A stretch of DNA of 39,554 nucleotides from Candidatus Staskawiczbacteria bacterium RIFCSPHIGHO2_02_FULL_42_22 (GCA_001820175.1 MHOT01000022.1:1-39554), one strand, 5' to 3'. Shown: positions 27,197-35,603, numbered from the stretch's first letter. Notes: generated by a model from the letters alone, not told the origin. Made by a program: numbers and translations.

Positions 27197-27872
27197 ATAA
27201 GTATTTTTGCCACTCAACGGGTATTTCTATTGATAATGCAATTATCTTCTGTTCCGTGGCGGCCTTAAAAGATAAGCCGGTGGCGCATAGAGCGATAGCC
27301 CCAGAATCAGGCCAACCTTGGCCGCCATATTTTACATCCCCTAAAATGGGAAATCCGGCCAGGGATAACTGCGACCGGATTTGGTGAAATTTTCCTCCAT
27401 CTATTTTAATTTTTAACAAAGAATAATTTCCGTGAGATTTTAGAACCTGGTAATATAATTTTGCTTCCTTGCCGTCTGGAAAACCCCGAGCTTTCATGGT
27501 TTTAGTATCTTTTCCCAAAATGTTCACCAGTATTCCATTATTTTTTTCGGGCTTGCCACACACAATCGCCCGATACGTTTTTTCAACGGTTTGGTTGCGA
27601 AATTGATCTGAAAGGCGGCTAGCTCCCTTACTGGTCTTGGCAAAAAGCATAATTCCCGACACCGGCCGGTCAAGTCGGTGCACCAAACCCAAAAACACAT
27701 TTCCGGGCTTATGATACTTTTCTTTTAAATATTGCTTCACGATCTCAAGCATACTTGGACCCTGAAGCGCCAGCAACGCCTTTGGCGTAGCCAATGCGGG
27801 CTGGCTCAAAACCCCCGCTGGCTTAACTACCGCGACTACATGATTATCCTCGTATAAAACTTTAATAGTCAT
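27189..27872 (-). CDS. RluA-family pseudouridine synthase
   Basis: VHRLDRPVSGIMLFAKTSKGASRLSDQFRNQTVEKTYRAIV; KFHQIRSQLSLAGFPILGDVKYGG. Confidence 0.92.
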   Translation of the reverse strand: MTIKVLYEDNHVVAVVKPAGVLSQPALATPKALLALQGPSMLEIVKQYLKEKYHKPGNVFLGLVHRLDRPVSGIMLFAKTSKGASRLSDQFRNQTVEKTYRAIVCGKPEKNNGILVNILGKDTKTMKARGFPDGKEAKLYYQVLKSHGNYSLLKIKIDGGKFHQIRSQLSLAGFPILGDVKYGGQGWPDSGAIALCATGLSFKAATEQKIIALSIEIPVEWQKYLSR

Positions 27873-27940
27873 ATAATTTATGGTATAGGTAAATTAGAAG
27901 CGAACCCCCCTTTTTGTTTCCTGTGAAAGGAGGAAACACC

Positions 27941-28234
27941 ATGAGACGTATCTTCTACGTCTGCTCGACCCTGAAAAACGGGGCGTTGACTAAAAGCTTT
28001 TTTAAAAAAAGCTTTGAATCAAAGTCATCTGCTCTCCCCAAAACCGGCTCTATAATCGCTCCTGGGTGCCTTGCCAGTGACTACGGAACACTGAGGCAAG
28101 GAGAGATCACCGATGTCAAGGTGTCGGAAGACATCATCTCCATTCTGGTCAGGACGGAAACGGCAGAGGAAGATTTGCGGGGTTATCTTACTTCGAAGAA
28201 TGGCTGGGAAGAGGTTTCCCGCTTCGAAGAGTGA
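27941..28234 (+). CDS. Hypothetical small protein
   Basis: MRRIFYVCSTLKNG...; perfect SD AAAGGAGGAAACACC upstream. Confidence 0.6.
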   Translation: MRRIFYVCSTLKNGALTKSFFKKSFESKSSALPKTGSIIAPGCLASDYGTLRQGEITDVKVSEDIISILVRTETAEEDLRGYLTSKNGWEEVSRFEE

Positions 28235-28247
28235 ATCCCGAAAATCG

Positions 28248-28326
28248 GTCCCGCGAAAACACCTCAGTAGTAGAAACTTATGTTTCACTACGGGGCAAGT
28301 TTTCGCGGGACTTCTTACGTTTTTTT
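28248..28326 (+). terminator. Terminator-like hairpin with nested hairpin
   Basis: GTCCCGCGAAAAC / GTTTTCGCGGGAC; inner AGTAGTAGAAAC-TTAT-GTTTCACTAC; downstream TTTTTTT. Confidence 0.7.
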
Positions 28327-28386
28327 CTACTCTCCAGATGGGGCGCAATCGGCCGCGGCCAATTGCGCCTGCGCATTATCTACCAG

Positions 28387-28767
28387 CTAATCATTACCAA
28401 CTAATCTTTTGATTCTTTCCGCCTCGCCTTCCACCACATCGCCATCATATTCTCCGCTATGCCCCCTTGAGCCCTCATACGAGGGCTTTTTCTGGTCCAA
28501 ATGCAAGCTAAAATTCAGTGTCTTTCCGCCACCGTCATTGCGAGGCGCCACGCCTGCGGGCGTGGCGCTCGAAGCAATCTCTTTTATATACAAATGAAAC
28601 CTCGGATAATCATTCCTGGTCAACTGTCGCACAATAGAAACTTCGCCGTCTTTCTGAAAATATGCCGGCTGGTAGCCAATTGTTCGCATTAAATCGTTAA
28701 TACTTTTTTGTAGGTTTTTTATTGCAAATTCCACCCCAGTAGAAGAATTTTGACAGCCTGCGAGCAA
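28387..28767 (-). CDS. Hypothetical protein, paralogue of 30125-30418, with repeat-derived insert
   Basis: NDYPRFHLYIKEI...FSLHLDQKKPS...EAERIKRLV; insert ASSATPAGVAPRND encoded by palindromic repeat. Confidence 0.6.
   Translation of the reverse strand: MLAGCQNSSTGVEFAIKNLQKSINDLMRTIGYQPAYFQKDGEVSIVRQLTRNDYPRFHLYIKEIASSATPAGVAPRNDGGGKTLNFSLHLDQKKPSYEGSRGHSGEYDGDVVEGEAERIKRLVGND
28533..28581. repeat. CATTGCGAG-family repeat inside a CDS
   Basis: GTCATTGCGAGGCGCCACGCCTGCGGGCGTGGCGCTCGAAGCAATCTC. Confidence 0.8.
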
Positions 28768-28809
28768 GTTTTATTGCCGTTAAACTCCAAAACTCTTATT
28801 TATTAATAT

Positions 28810-28969
28810 TAGACCTGTTGCGTATTAAGGATTTACTGCAAATTGCATATTTCGGCCACAAATTTGCTATAATTTTTCGGCGGGCCTATGGGCAAGCCGA
28901 AAAATTCTATCAAATTTCTGGCTCAAAATCTTCAATTTTCGTAACAATCCTTAATACGCAACAGGTCTA
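28810..28969. repeat. ~160-nt palindromic element, family A (core inverted relative to 19315 copy)
   Basis: TAGACCTGTTGCGTATTAAGGATT ... AATCCTTAATACGCAACAGGTCTA. Confidence 0.92.
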
Positions 28970-29020
28970 TTTATATTTATACTTATAAAACTTGCCGCAG
29001 ATAACGATAGTCAAAATTCT

Positions 29021-29146
29021 CTACAGGGTAGCCGCAGTACAAGAGCGTAGCTCTGTACACGACGTTGCCCTGTAGTGAAATTTGGCTTTGGTTTTAACCG
29101 CGCGAGGCCCCGCAAGGCCTCGCGCGGGCTGCCAAATTTCTACTAC
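29021..29146. repeat. Two adjacent hairpins, each with a nested hairpin
   Basis: CTACAGGG[GTACAAGAGC/GCTCTGTAC]CCCTGTAG; GTAGTGAAATTTGGC[CCGCGCGAGGCC/GGCCTCGCGCGG]GCCAAATTTCTACTAC. Confidence 0.85.
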
Positions 29147-29154
29147 TGGGGCAT

Positions 29155-29183
29155 TTGACAAATTATTAATTATATAATACTAT
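29155..29183 (+). promoter_or_regulatory. Sigma70-type promoter
   Basis: TTGACA - 17 nt - TACTAT. Confidence 0.5.
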
Positions 29184-29254
29184 ATGACCAGCACACGACA
29201 AGTGGCTTGCTGAAAATTAACAATTCCCAGATAAGAATTGGAAAGGAAATAATC

Positions 29255-29473
29255 ATGAATGATTATTATCTGGCCTTTGCGAGCGGGGAGTGGTCGTGTT
29301 GTAGGACATTAGACTTCCAAGCAGAGAACGACGAGAAGGCAAAAATTTTTATGCGGGATTTCGAGGATAGAACGGGCTATGCTGTTCACTCCCTTGTACG
29401 AAAAAATTACTCAGAGGGAGCAGGGCTGCAAATCTATCATGGGGAAGTATCTTACCGTTTCCATAAAAAATAA
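29255..29473 (+). CDS. Small hypothetical protein
   Basis: 72 aa MNDYYLAFASGEWSCC...; SD-like GAAAGGAAATAATC; own promoter and terminator. Confidence 0.6.
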   Translation: MNDYYLAFASGEWSCCRTLDFQAENDEKAKIFMRDFEDRTGYAVHSLVRKNYSEGAGLQIYHGEVSYRFHKK

Positions 29474-29488
29474 TTCCCCAAGGGACTA

Positions 29489-29518
29489 CATACCAGCTGC
29501 ACTCACAGCTGGTTTTTT
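29489..29518 (+). terminator. Intrinsic terminator
   Basis: CCAGCTGcactcacAGCTGGTTTTTTAT. Confidence 0.85.
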
Positions 29519-29667
29519 ATTTGAAAATTTATTAATTGGGATTTGATTAGGAATTAGAAATTAGAAATTCCGCGCGCGCCGCAGCGCGCGCGGCCTATCC
29601 GTGTTTAAACTCAACAAATCATCCACATTGTCCGTAGCCCCTCATGCCCCTCCAATCCCACACTCGT

Positions 29668-29765
29668 CGTCATTGCGAGGTCTCGCAAGGGCGTGGCAAT
29701 CTCCACCGTATTTTTCTTACTGCATTTACAAAGATTGCTTCGTCGCTGTGGCTCCTCGCAATAAC
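29668..29765. repeat. CATTGCGAG-family palindromic repeat
   Basis: CGTCATTGCGAGG...GGCAATCTCC...AAAGATTGCTTCGTCGCTG...CTCCTCGCAATAAC. Confidence 0.75.
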
Positions 29766-29796
29766 AGCGGGGTGCGAGGGGGTTCTATTGTCCTGT

Positions 29797-29825
29797 TTGA
29801 CAAATTGTAACACATGCAATAATAT
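29797..29825 (+). promoter_or_regulatory. Sigma70-type promoter
   Basis: TTGACA - 17 nt - TAATAT. Confidence 0.65.
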
Positions 29826-29866
29826 ATGGTTAGTACAAATTTGGAACTCAAACGAAGGGCGTAGCG

Positions 29867-30085
29867 ATGAACAAGAAAATCTATTTAGGGACGGTTTCAT
29901 TTGGCCCCCATGGAGAGTTTTCCTGGAAATACCATTTTCATGCCCATAATGTAGAAGATGCTGATCGCATTTTGCGAACACTCTTTTTTGAAGACAAGCC
30001 CGAATATCGCGATAAATCAGGAGATTATGACTTTGCCTTCGTAACCTCGGTCGAAGAAATTGTGCTCCGTAAACCCAAGAACTAA
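29867..30085 (+). CDS. Small hypothetical protein
   Basis: 72 aa MNKKIYLGTVSFGPHGEFSWKYHFHAHNVEDADRIL...; flanked by promoter and terminator. Confidence 0.6.
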   Translation: MNKKIYLGTVSFGPHGEFSWKYHFHAHNVEDADRILRTLFFEDKPEYRDKSGDYDFAFVTSVEEIVLRKPKN

Positions 30086-30097
30086 TATTCTTTATAC

Positions 30098-30124
30098 CAG
30101 CCGCGCCCAGTAGCTGGTTTTTTA
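30098..30124 (+). terminator. Intrinsic terminator
   Basis: CCAGCCGCGCCCAGTAGCTGGTTTTTTAT. Confidence 0.75.
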
Positions 30125-30418
30125 TTAATCCTGAATTTTCGCAAGCGACTCTTTGATTCGCTTTATCTCTTTTTCGATCAAGGGGCCCTTACTCATAACA
30201 TCATGTGGACGGGGAGAATTTTCAACATATAAAGAGAAATGATGTCCGCGATCACCGCCATTGAGTATTTTTACCAATAAATTAAATCTTGGATAATCGT
30301 TTTGGTTTATTTTACGAATTAAACTAAATTCGTCGTCTTCAAACCCCAAGAGCACATACTCGGCAAGCCGTTCAATATCGTAAACACTATGATCTAAATC
30401 CATAAGCCTAAATTCCAT
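30125..30418 (-). CDS. Small hypothetical protein, paralogue of 28387-28767
   Basis: 97 aa; IRKINQNDYPRFNLLVKILNGGDRGHHFSLYVE...EIKRIKESL. Confidence 0.6.
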   Translation of the reverse strand: MEFRLMDLDHSVYDIERLAEYVLLGFEDDEFSLIRKINQNDYPRFNLLVKILNGGDRGHHFSLYVENSPRPHDVMSKGPLIEKEIKRIKESLAKIQD

Positions 30419-30448
30419 AATATTGCGCCCAGCAGCTGGTTTTTTTAT

Positions 30449-30608
30449 TAGACCTGTCCCTAAATAAGATTTGTTACGAAAATTACAGATTTTGAGCTAA
30501 AAATTTGATAGAATTTTTCGGCTTGCCCATAGGCCCGCCGAAAAATTATTGCAAATTTTCAGCCAAAATATGGAATTTGCAGTAAAATCTTATTTAGGGA
30601 CAGGTCTA
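30449..30608. repeat. ~160-nt palindromic element, family A
   Basis: TAGACCTGTCCCTAAATAAGATT ... AATCTTATTTAGGGACAGGTCTA variant arms; core GATAGAATTTTTCGGCTTGCC. Confidence 0.92.
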
Positions 30609-30725
30609 TTTTAAGATTTAAACGAGATTGCTTCGGCGCACCTCGCAATGGCGGACGTTTTCGTTTCCGCGTAATTCCGCGTGAATTTCTGCGTAATTCC
30701 GCGTATTATTGCTGATGCAATAATG

Positions 30726-31784
30726 TTAGCCATGTTTAAACTCAATCACATCTCCATCCTTAACCACATACTCCTTCCCTTCGGTTCTTATTAATCCTGT
30801 CTGCCGTGCAGCACCGTAGCTTCCGGCTTTCAATAAGTCATCCCAAAAAATGACTTCGGCTTTGACGAATTTTTGCTCAAAATCGCTATGAATTACTCCG
30901 GCGGCTTGCGGCGCTTTGTCGCCTTTATGAATTGTCCAAGCACGAGTTTCGTCTTCCCCGGTAGTTAAAAACGTTTGCAAGCCCAATAATTCATAGGATT
31001 TTTTTATTAAAATGTCCGTACCGGATAATTCAGGCAACCCCAACTCAATGCGTTCCTGCCTGGTCAAATTTTCGGCCTCTGCTTCAGTGCCAATATCAAC
31101 TATCAAAGTGTTGGGGTCTCCGACACCCCAATTCTGCACTTCCTCCGGTTTTCCATTTAATAAATATAATCTTGGTTTTAAGGTAAGCAATTGGTATTGA
31201 TTTAAAACCTCTTTTTCATCATCCAACCATTCCTGTTCTACCAGCACCTTTTGTTCCCTGAGCAACGCCAGGGCTTTTTTTATAACATTTACCTGCTTTT
31301 CCGTCCATCCCTTATTCGCGCGAATAAGCCGGTCTATATCCCCCACTTGTTTTTCCAGGGTTTCCAAGTCCTTCAATATTAATTCTACATCTAAAATTTC
31401 TTTATCTTTTAATGGATTTATTTCTGTTTGGGTATTAATAATGTCCGGATTTTTGAAAGCGCGCAATACATACAAAATAGCATCGGTTTCACGGATATTA
31501 GCTAAAAATTTATTACCCAACCCCTCGCCTTCACTGGCACCTTTGACAAGCCCCGCAATGTCCACAAAATCCACGGTGGTGTATATTTTTTTTAATGACT
31601 TTGAAAATTCAGCTAACTTATCAATTCTTTCATCGGGAACCAAAACCACCCCGACATTGGGGTCGATAGTCGCAAACGGATAATTGGCAATCAGCACTTG
31701 CTTTTTGGTTAATGTTTTAAATAAGGTGGACTTCCCGACATTGGGCAACCCCACGATTCCTATAGATAGTTTTGAACTCGACAT
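30726..31784 (-). CDS. ychF: Ribosome-binding ATPase YchF
   Basis: GIVGLPNVGKSTLFKTLTKKQVLIANYPFATIDPNVGVV; C-terminal TGS-like domain. Confidence 0.95.
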   Translation of the reverse strand: MSSSKLSIGIVGLPNVGKSTLFKTLTKKQVLIANYPFATIDPNVGVVLVPDERIDKLAEFSKSLKKIYTTVDFVDIAGLVKGASEGEGLGNKFLANIRETDAILYVLRAFKNPDIINTQTEINPLKDKEILDVELILKDLETLEKQVGDIDRLIRANKGWTEKQVNVIKKALALLREQKVLVEQEWLDDEKEVLNQYQLLTLKPRLYLLNGKPEEVQNWGVGDPNTLIVDIGTEAEAENLTRQERIELGLPELSGTDILIKKSYELLGLQTFLTTGEDETRAWTIHKGDKAPQAAGVIHSDFEQKFVKAEVIFWDDLLKAGSYGAARQTGLIRTEGKEYVVKDGDVIEFKHG

Positions 31785-31798
31785 ATTTTAAAAACTTT

Positions 31799-32629
31799 TT
31801 AGTAATAACAAAACGTTGGCTCAATTCCCAGTTTACCTGTTATCCAGGTTTTGACTTCCCCTGTTCCGCCAATTTCGTCAATCAAGCCATTTTCCTTTGC
31901 CGCCATTCCCAGCATTGTAGAGCCATCAGCAAGTTTTTTAACTTTTTCAATATCCAGCTTTCGGTTTTCAGCCACCTTTTTAACAAAAAATTCGTGGGAT
32001 ATTTTAATGTCTCTCATAATCAGTTCTTTTTCTTCTGCCGTCAACGACTTGTCGGGGTCGCCAGTATCTTTGAATTTCCCAGACGATAACTGATTATAGG
32101 TTATGCCATCTTTCTTGTCTTGTTGGGAATAGTCCAGATAAGAAGCAGTTACCCCTATGCTCCCGATATCCGAAATTTCACTGGCAAAGACCCTATTGGC
32201 GACCGAAGCTATCAGATAAGCACCCGAAACCCCGCCCTCCCTAATCAGGGCAATGGAGGGCTTATTTAGGCGTTTGACAGCGTTCATAATTTCCTCCGAA
32301 CCCACGGGAGAACCACCATAAGAGTCTATTTCCAAAATAACTGCTTTTATATTTTCGTCATCCCTCGCATTATTAAGCTGTGAGACAATATAACCAGCGG
32401 AAACCAAGTCATCAGACATTGCCTCTTCTGAATCGGGATTTTTGATATAGCTGACAATTTCTCCCTCTATGCTTATTACGGCTACATTTTCATCGGGATA
32501 GCAAATTTCAGCAAAAGAGTCGTCTTCAGCCGCAAAATTGAGGGCTTTTTCTCCCCAGTAAGCCAGTGCAGTCAAAATTACAAAAACAATGACGGCAATT
32601 TTTAGGATTTTTTTAATTTTTTCATTCAT
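31799..32629 (-). CDS. sppA: Signal peptide peptidase SppA (S49)
   Basis: 276 aa; LEIDSYGGSPVGSEEIMNAVKRLNKPSIALIREGGVSGAYLIASVANRVFA. Confidence 0.9.
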   Translation of the reverse strand: MNEKIKKILKIAVIVFVILTALAYWGEKALNFAAEDDSFAEICYPDENVAVISIEGEIVSYIKNPDSEEAMSDDLVSAGYIVSQLNNARDDENIKAVILEIDSYGGSPVGSEEIMNAVKRLNKPSIALIREGGVSGAYLIASVANRVFASEISDIGSIGVTASYLDYSQQDKKDGITYNQLSSGKFKDTGDPDKSLTAEEKELIMRDIKISHEFFVKKVAENRKLDIEKVKKLADGSTMLGMAAKENGLIDEIGGTGEVKTWITGKLGIEPTFCYY

Positions 32630-32643
32630 GGGATTATTTTTCT

Positions 32644-32778
32644 TTATCTACTACCGAGCATACTTAATACTAATAATAGCACTACCACTACAACCCCAAT
32701 CCACTTTCCAAACTTTTTACTTACATCCATGCTACGACGATTACTAATCCCAAAAATTTTCTTAATTTCTTCTTCCAT
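32644..32778 (-). CDS. 44-aa predicted small membrane protein
   Basis: MEEEIKKIFGISNRRSMDVSKKFGKWIGVVVVVLLLVLSMLGSR, below ORF-track cutoff. Confidence 0.5.
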   Translation of the reverse strand: MEEEIKKIFGISNRRSMDVSKKFGKWIGVVVVVLLLVLSMLGSR

Positions 32779-32792
32779 AAATTTATTTTATC

Positions 32793-32969
32793 CTAATACC
32801 AATTTAACCAATAAAATAAAATTGGAACAAGGCGATCTAAGCATTCGGGTTTCGGATACTTTCCACAAACATCGGTAGTAATATAAAAAGAAAGAAATAA
32901 AAAAACTATTACTGTAACTAAAACTCCTAATAAAAGTTTTGATAAAATCTCTTTATTTATTATTTTCAT
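32793..32969 (-). CDS. 58-aa predicted small membrane protein
   Basis: MKIINKEILSKLLLGVLVTVIVFLFLSFYITTDVCGKYPKPECLDRLVPILFYWLNWY. Confidence 0.5.
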   Translation of the reverse strand: MKIINKEILSKLLLGVLVTVIVFLFLSFYITTDVCGKYPKPECLDRLVPILFYWLNWY

Positions 32970-33014
32970 AAATTTAGTTTACTAATTTTGTAATTCTATT
33001 TCCATAAATGCTGA

Positions 33015-33680
33015 CTAATCCAATTTGTCATACAATTTAGCAACAAAAAAACCTCGTGACTTTCGTTGATCTTTATATATCCCATTATCCCAATCCTCGA
33101 CACCTAATCTCTCTTGATATATCCTATCAGCCATTTCTTCCTCAAATTTCGAATTATCCGACGCATAGTCTTCCGCATTGATATATTGAGGCATAATTTT
33201 CACGGACTCCAAAATATCTTTCCCCATTCTTTGGGTTCTTGGTTGGTGATATTCATTAGTTAGAATGGCTATTTTTCTATCTTTTAGTTTATCAATTTTG
33301 TTATGACGCTCTAGTATTTTTCTTATTGCGTGCAAATTTCCATTGGTATCAGAGCTTGATTCAATTCTTATGATTTTATTATCAGATACACCTCTTTGTA
33401 TCAAATAAAGCTTCATAAAGTCTACCTTTGTCTTACTTCCCCCAACAACTATAATTTTTTCAGCTTGGATTTCTTCGGAAAAAGCGGCCCTCATTCGAAT
33501 ATTTCCGCCATCATAAAGGAACTTTCCTGAATACTCATTTTTGTTATCACTCAAGTCTTTGAATTTAATAATTCCGTCATTGCCTACCTCGGGATCGCCT
33601 GGGCAAAGCACGACCAATATATCACATATGATTTTTATTTTTAACATACTTGTTTTATTTAATACTATATTATTTAGCAA
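33015..33680 (-). CDS. YdcF/DUF218-like protein
   Basis: IIVVGGSKTKVDFMKLYLIQRGVSDNKIIRIESSSDTNGNLHAI ... ILTNEYHQPRTQRM. Confidence 0.6.
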   Translation of the reverse strand: MLNNIVLNKTSMLKIKIICDILVVLCPGDPEVGNDGIIKFKDLSDNKNEYSGKFLYDGGNIRMRAAFSEEIQAEKIIVVGGSKTKVDFMKLYLIQRGVSDNKIIRIESSSDTNGNLHAIRKILERHNKIDKLKDRKIAILTNEYHQPRTQRMGKDILESVKIMPQYINAEDYASDNSKFEEEMADRIYQERLGVEDWDNGIYKDQRKSRGFFVAKLYDKLD

Positions 33681-33737
33681 CTGAATCTAGTTTTTCAAAA
33701 TAGTCAATTTTTTCCATTATTTTAAATTACCTATCAG

Positions 33738-33815
33738 TAGTCATATGCAATACTTCCTGGGTAGCCTTAACTGAAGGGTTACTGGTATTTTTTAAAACTA
33801 ATCTAAAGTATTCTA
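33738..33815 (-). pseudogene. C-terminal remnant of STAS-like DUF4325 gene
   Basis: Translates LVLKNTSNPSVKATQEVLHMTTDR*, matching LILKNTSNPSVKATLEILQTTTGK of 35604 ORF. Confidence 0.75.
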
Positions 33816-34745
33816 CCTTACATCTTTGCGCTCCAGAATATCAAAGCCATCTATAACAGCATCGCATAAAAAGTTTTCCAGTTGGCTTTGGTCATCCTTG
33901 GTTTGGGCCTTATAAAGATAGGTGTAGTAAAGCTGTTTTTGTTGCTGACGAATAATGGCTGGCGCCACATTATTTTCCAAGAGCATTACTGTCATCAATA
34001 ATCTCCCTACTCGGCCATTACCGTCAGAAAATGGATGGATTTGTTCAAACCTACTATGCACCTTGGCAGTTAAAGCGATAATGTCTTTAGTTTCCTTGGC
34101 AGCCTCTTTGATGACTTCTGGCACTAATTTAGGAATACTCAAATAATTGGCTGTCGGTAAATTAACGCCGGTAATTCTTACGGCATGATTGCGATATACC
34201 CCAGCATCCGGGCGGACACCATTCATAAGTATGCTGTGGAGTTTAAGAACTAAGCCTTCACTAATTTTTTCTTTTTGAGTTATAAAATCAAACAGGTAAT
34301 TTAAGGCTGTCTGGTGGTTTTTTGCCTCCAATTGTTCATTGAGGCTTTTGTTTGGTAAAGCAACATTATCAAAAAGAACGGCGGCGGTGTCGGGTTCGGT
34401 AAGAGTGCTTCCTTCTATACTATTGCTGTGATAGGTAAGTTTTAAGATAAATTGGTCGCGGATATCCGGGTTCCGCAATATTTCATCAACAATATTTTTG
34501 TGGCCAGATGCTTTGTGTTGGATAACTTGCTTTTTAGCGGCAAGCTCTGTACTGGGAATTACTTTTTGACCGGTTACTTCTAAAAAAAGTTCGTCAATTA
34601 AGGCTCGCATTTTTGGCCGCGGATTAGATTTGCCTGTCCACCAACTATTAAAGGCAGCAAAAGACACGCCAAACCTTTCGGCTAATTTGGCTTGAGTCAG
34701 ACCCGTCATTTTTTTAATAATCTCTAGCTTTTGCCTTATTGTCAT
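33813..34745 (-). CDS. Fic-domain protein with N-terminal HTH
   Basis: HPFSDGNGRVGR Fic motif; SIEGSTLT; N-terminal TQAKLAERFGVSFAAFNSWWTGKSNPRPKM HTH. Confidence 0.9.
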   Translation of the reverse strand: MTIRQKLEIIKKMTGLTQAKLAERFGVSFAAFNSWWTGKSNPRPKMRALIDELFLEVTGQKVIPSTELAAKKQVIQHKASGHKNIVDEILRNPDIRDQFILKLTYHSNSIEGSTLTEPDTAAVLFDNVALPNKSLNEQLEAKNHQTALNYLFDFITQKEKISEGLVLKLHSILMNGVRPDAGVYRNHAVRITGVNLPTANYLSIPKLVPEVIKEAAKETKDIIALTAKVHSRFEQIHPFSDGNGRVGRLLMTVMLLENNVAPAIIRQQQKQLYYTYLYKAQTKDDQSQLENFLCDAVIDGFDILERKDVR

Positions 34746-34774
34746 GAATTTACTAGTTTAAACCCATATTATCA

Positions 34775-34788
34775 AACTTTATAAAGTT
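34775..34788. promoter_or_regulatory. Candidate operator upstream of the fic gene
   Basis: Perfect palindrome AACTTTATAAAGTT; similar AAGTTTATATAGTTAG ~15 nt further. Confidence 0.4.
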
Positions 34789-34837
34789 AGTCAAAAAAAT
34801 GAAAGTTTATATAGTTAGACCTTTCGCTTGAAACAGA

Positions 34838-34862
34838 AAAAGAGGCATTTTAGCCTCTTTTC
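34838..34862. terminator. Bidirectional terminator-like hairpin
   Basis: AAAAGAGGCattttaGCCTCTTTT. Confidence 0.7.
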
Positions 34863-34961
34863 ATCTAATTGGAAGTTTTATGCTAAATGAGAATGGTATC
34901 ACTTTACCGCTAGCAAAATATAGTATTGCGTTCTGAGCTGTCCAATGGATAATGACATAGT

Positions 34962-35600
34962 TTATTTTTTAAGCCAAATTTCTGACTCTACTAAACTATT
35001 CCTTTCGTCAATGTCTTTTCTTTGTAATTTTAACTTTTTCCCCTCATTTTTATAATCAGTAAAAGTCAATTCAATTTCTTCGAAATCTTCGTAAGTCGCT
35101 TTGTCAACAAAAAATGAAATATAGTAATTTTTAGAATCATCTTTACTTATATATGATAATGATAAAATATCTTGTTCGCTTGAAATATTTATTTTATAGT
35201 CTCCGTCGGTAAAACTTAAATCATCTTTCCAGGTAAGTGAAAATTTATTAGACCTGAAAATGGTACCCTTATACATTTTTACATCTCCAGGATATTTAAT
35301 ATTCACATCAACCTGTTTTACTTCAAAACTTTTATTAGAAACTACAATTGAAGTTTTCAAAAAATAGCCGATACCGCTAGCTGAAATCTTGCCATTGCTA
35401 TAAAATTTAAAGTCTACAGCAGCGTATATGTTAAACATTTTACCGTGAAATTTCGATTTTTTAAAAATGCTCACTAAATAAGGTAAAAATATGGCAATAA
35501 TAGATATAATCAAAGCAAGTACCGATAAAACTAGTGGAAACCAGTCCCTGTACCATGGAGTTAATTGCCAATTTTCTATTATAACTTTTATTGGGTCCAT
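34962..35600 (-). CDS. Hypothetical membrane protein
   Basis: 212 aa, N-terminal TM (LVLSVLALIISIIAIFLPYLVSIF). Confidence 0.6.
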   Translation of the reverse strand: MDPIKVIIENWQLTPWYRDWFPLVLSVLALIISIIAIFLPYLVSIFKKSKFHGKMFNIYAAVDFKFYSNGKISASGIGYFLKTSIVVSNKSFEVKQVDVNIKYPGDVKMYKGTIFRSNKFSLTWKDDLSFTDGDYKINISSEQDILSLSYISKDDSKNYYISFFVDKATYEDFEEIELTFTDYKNEGKKLKLQRKDIDERNSLVESEIWLKK

Positions 35601-35603
35601 ATT

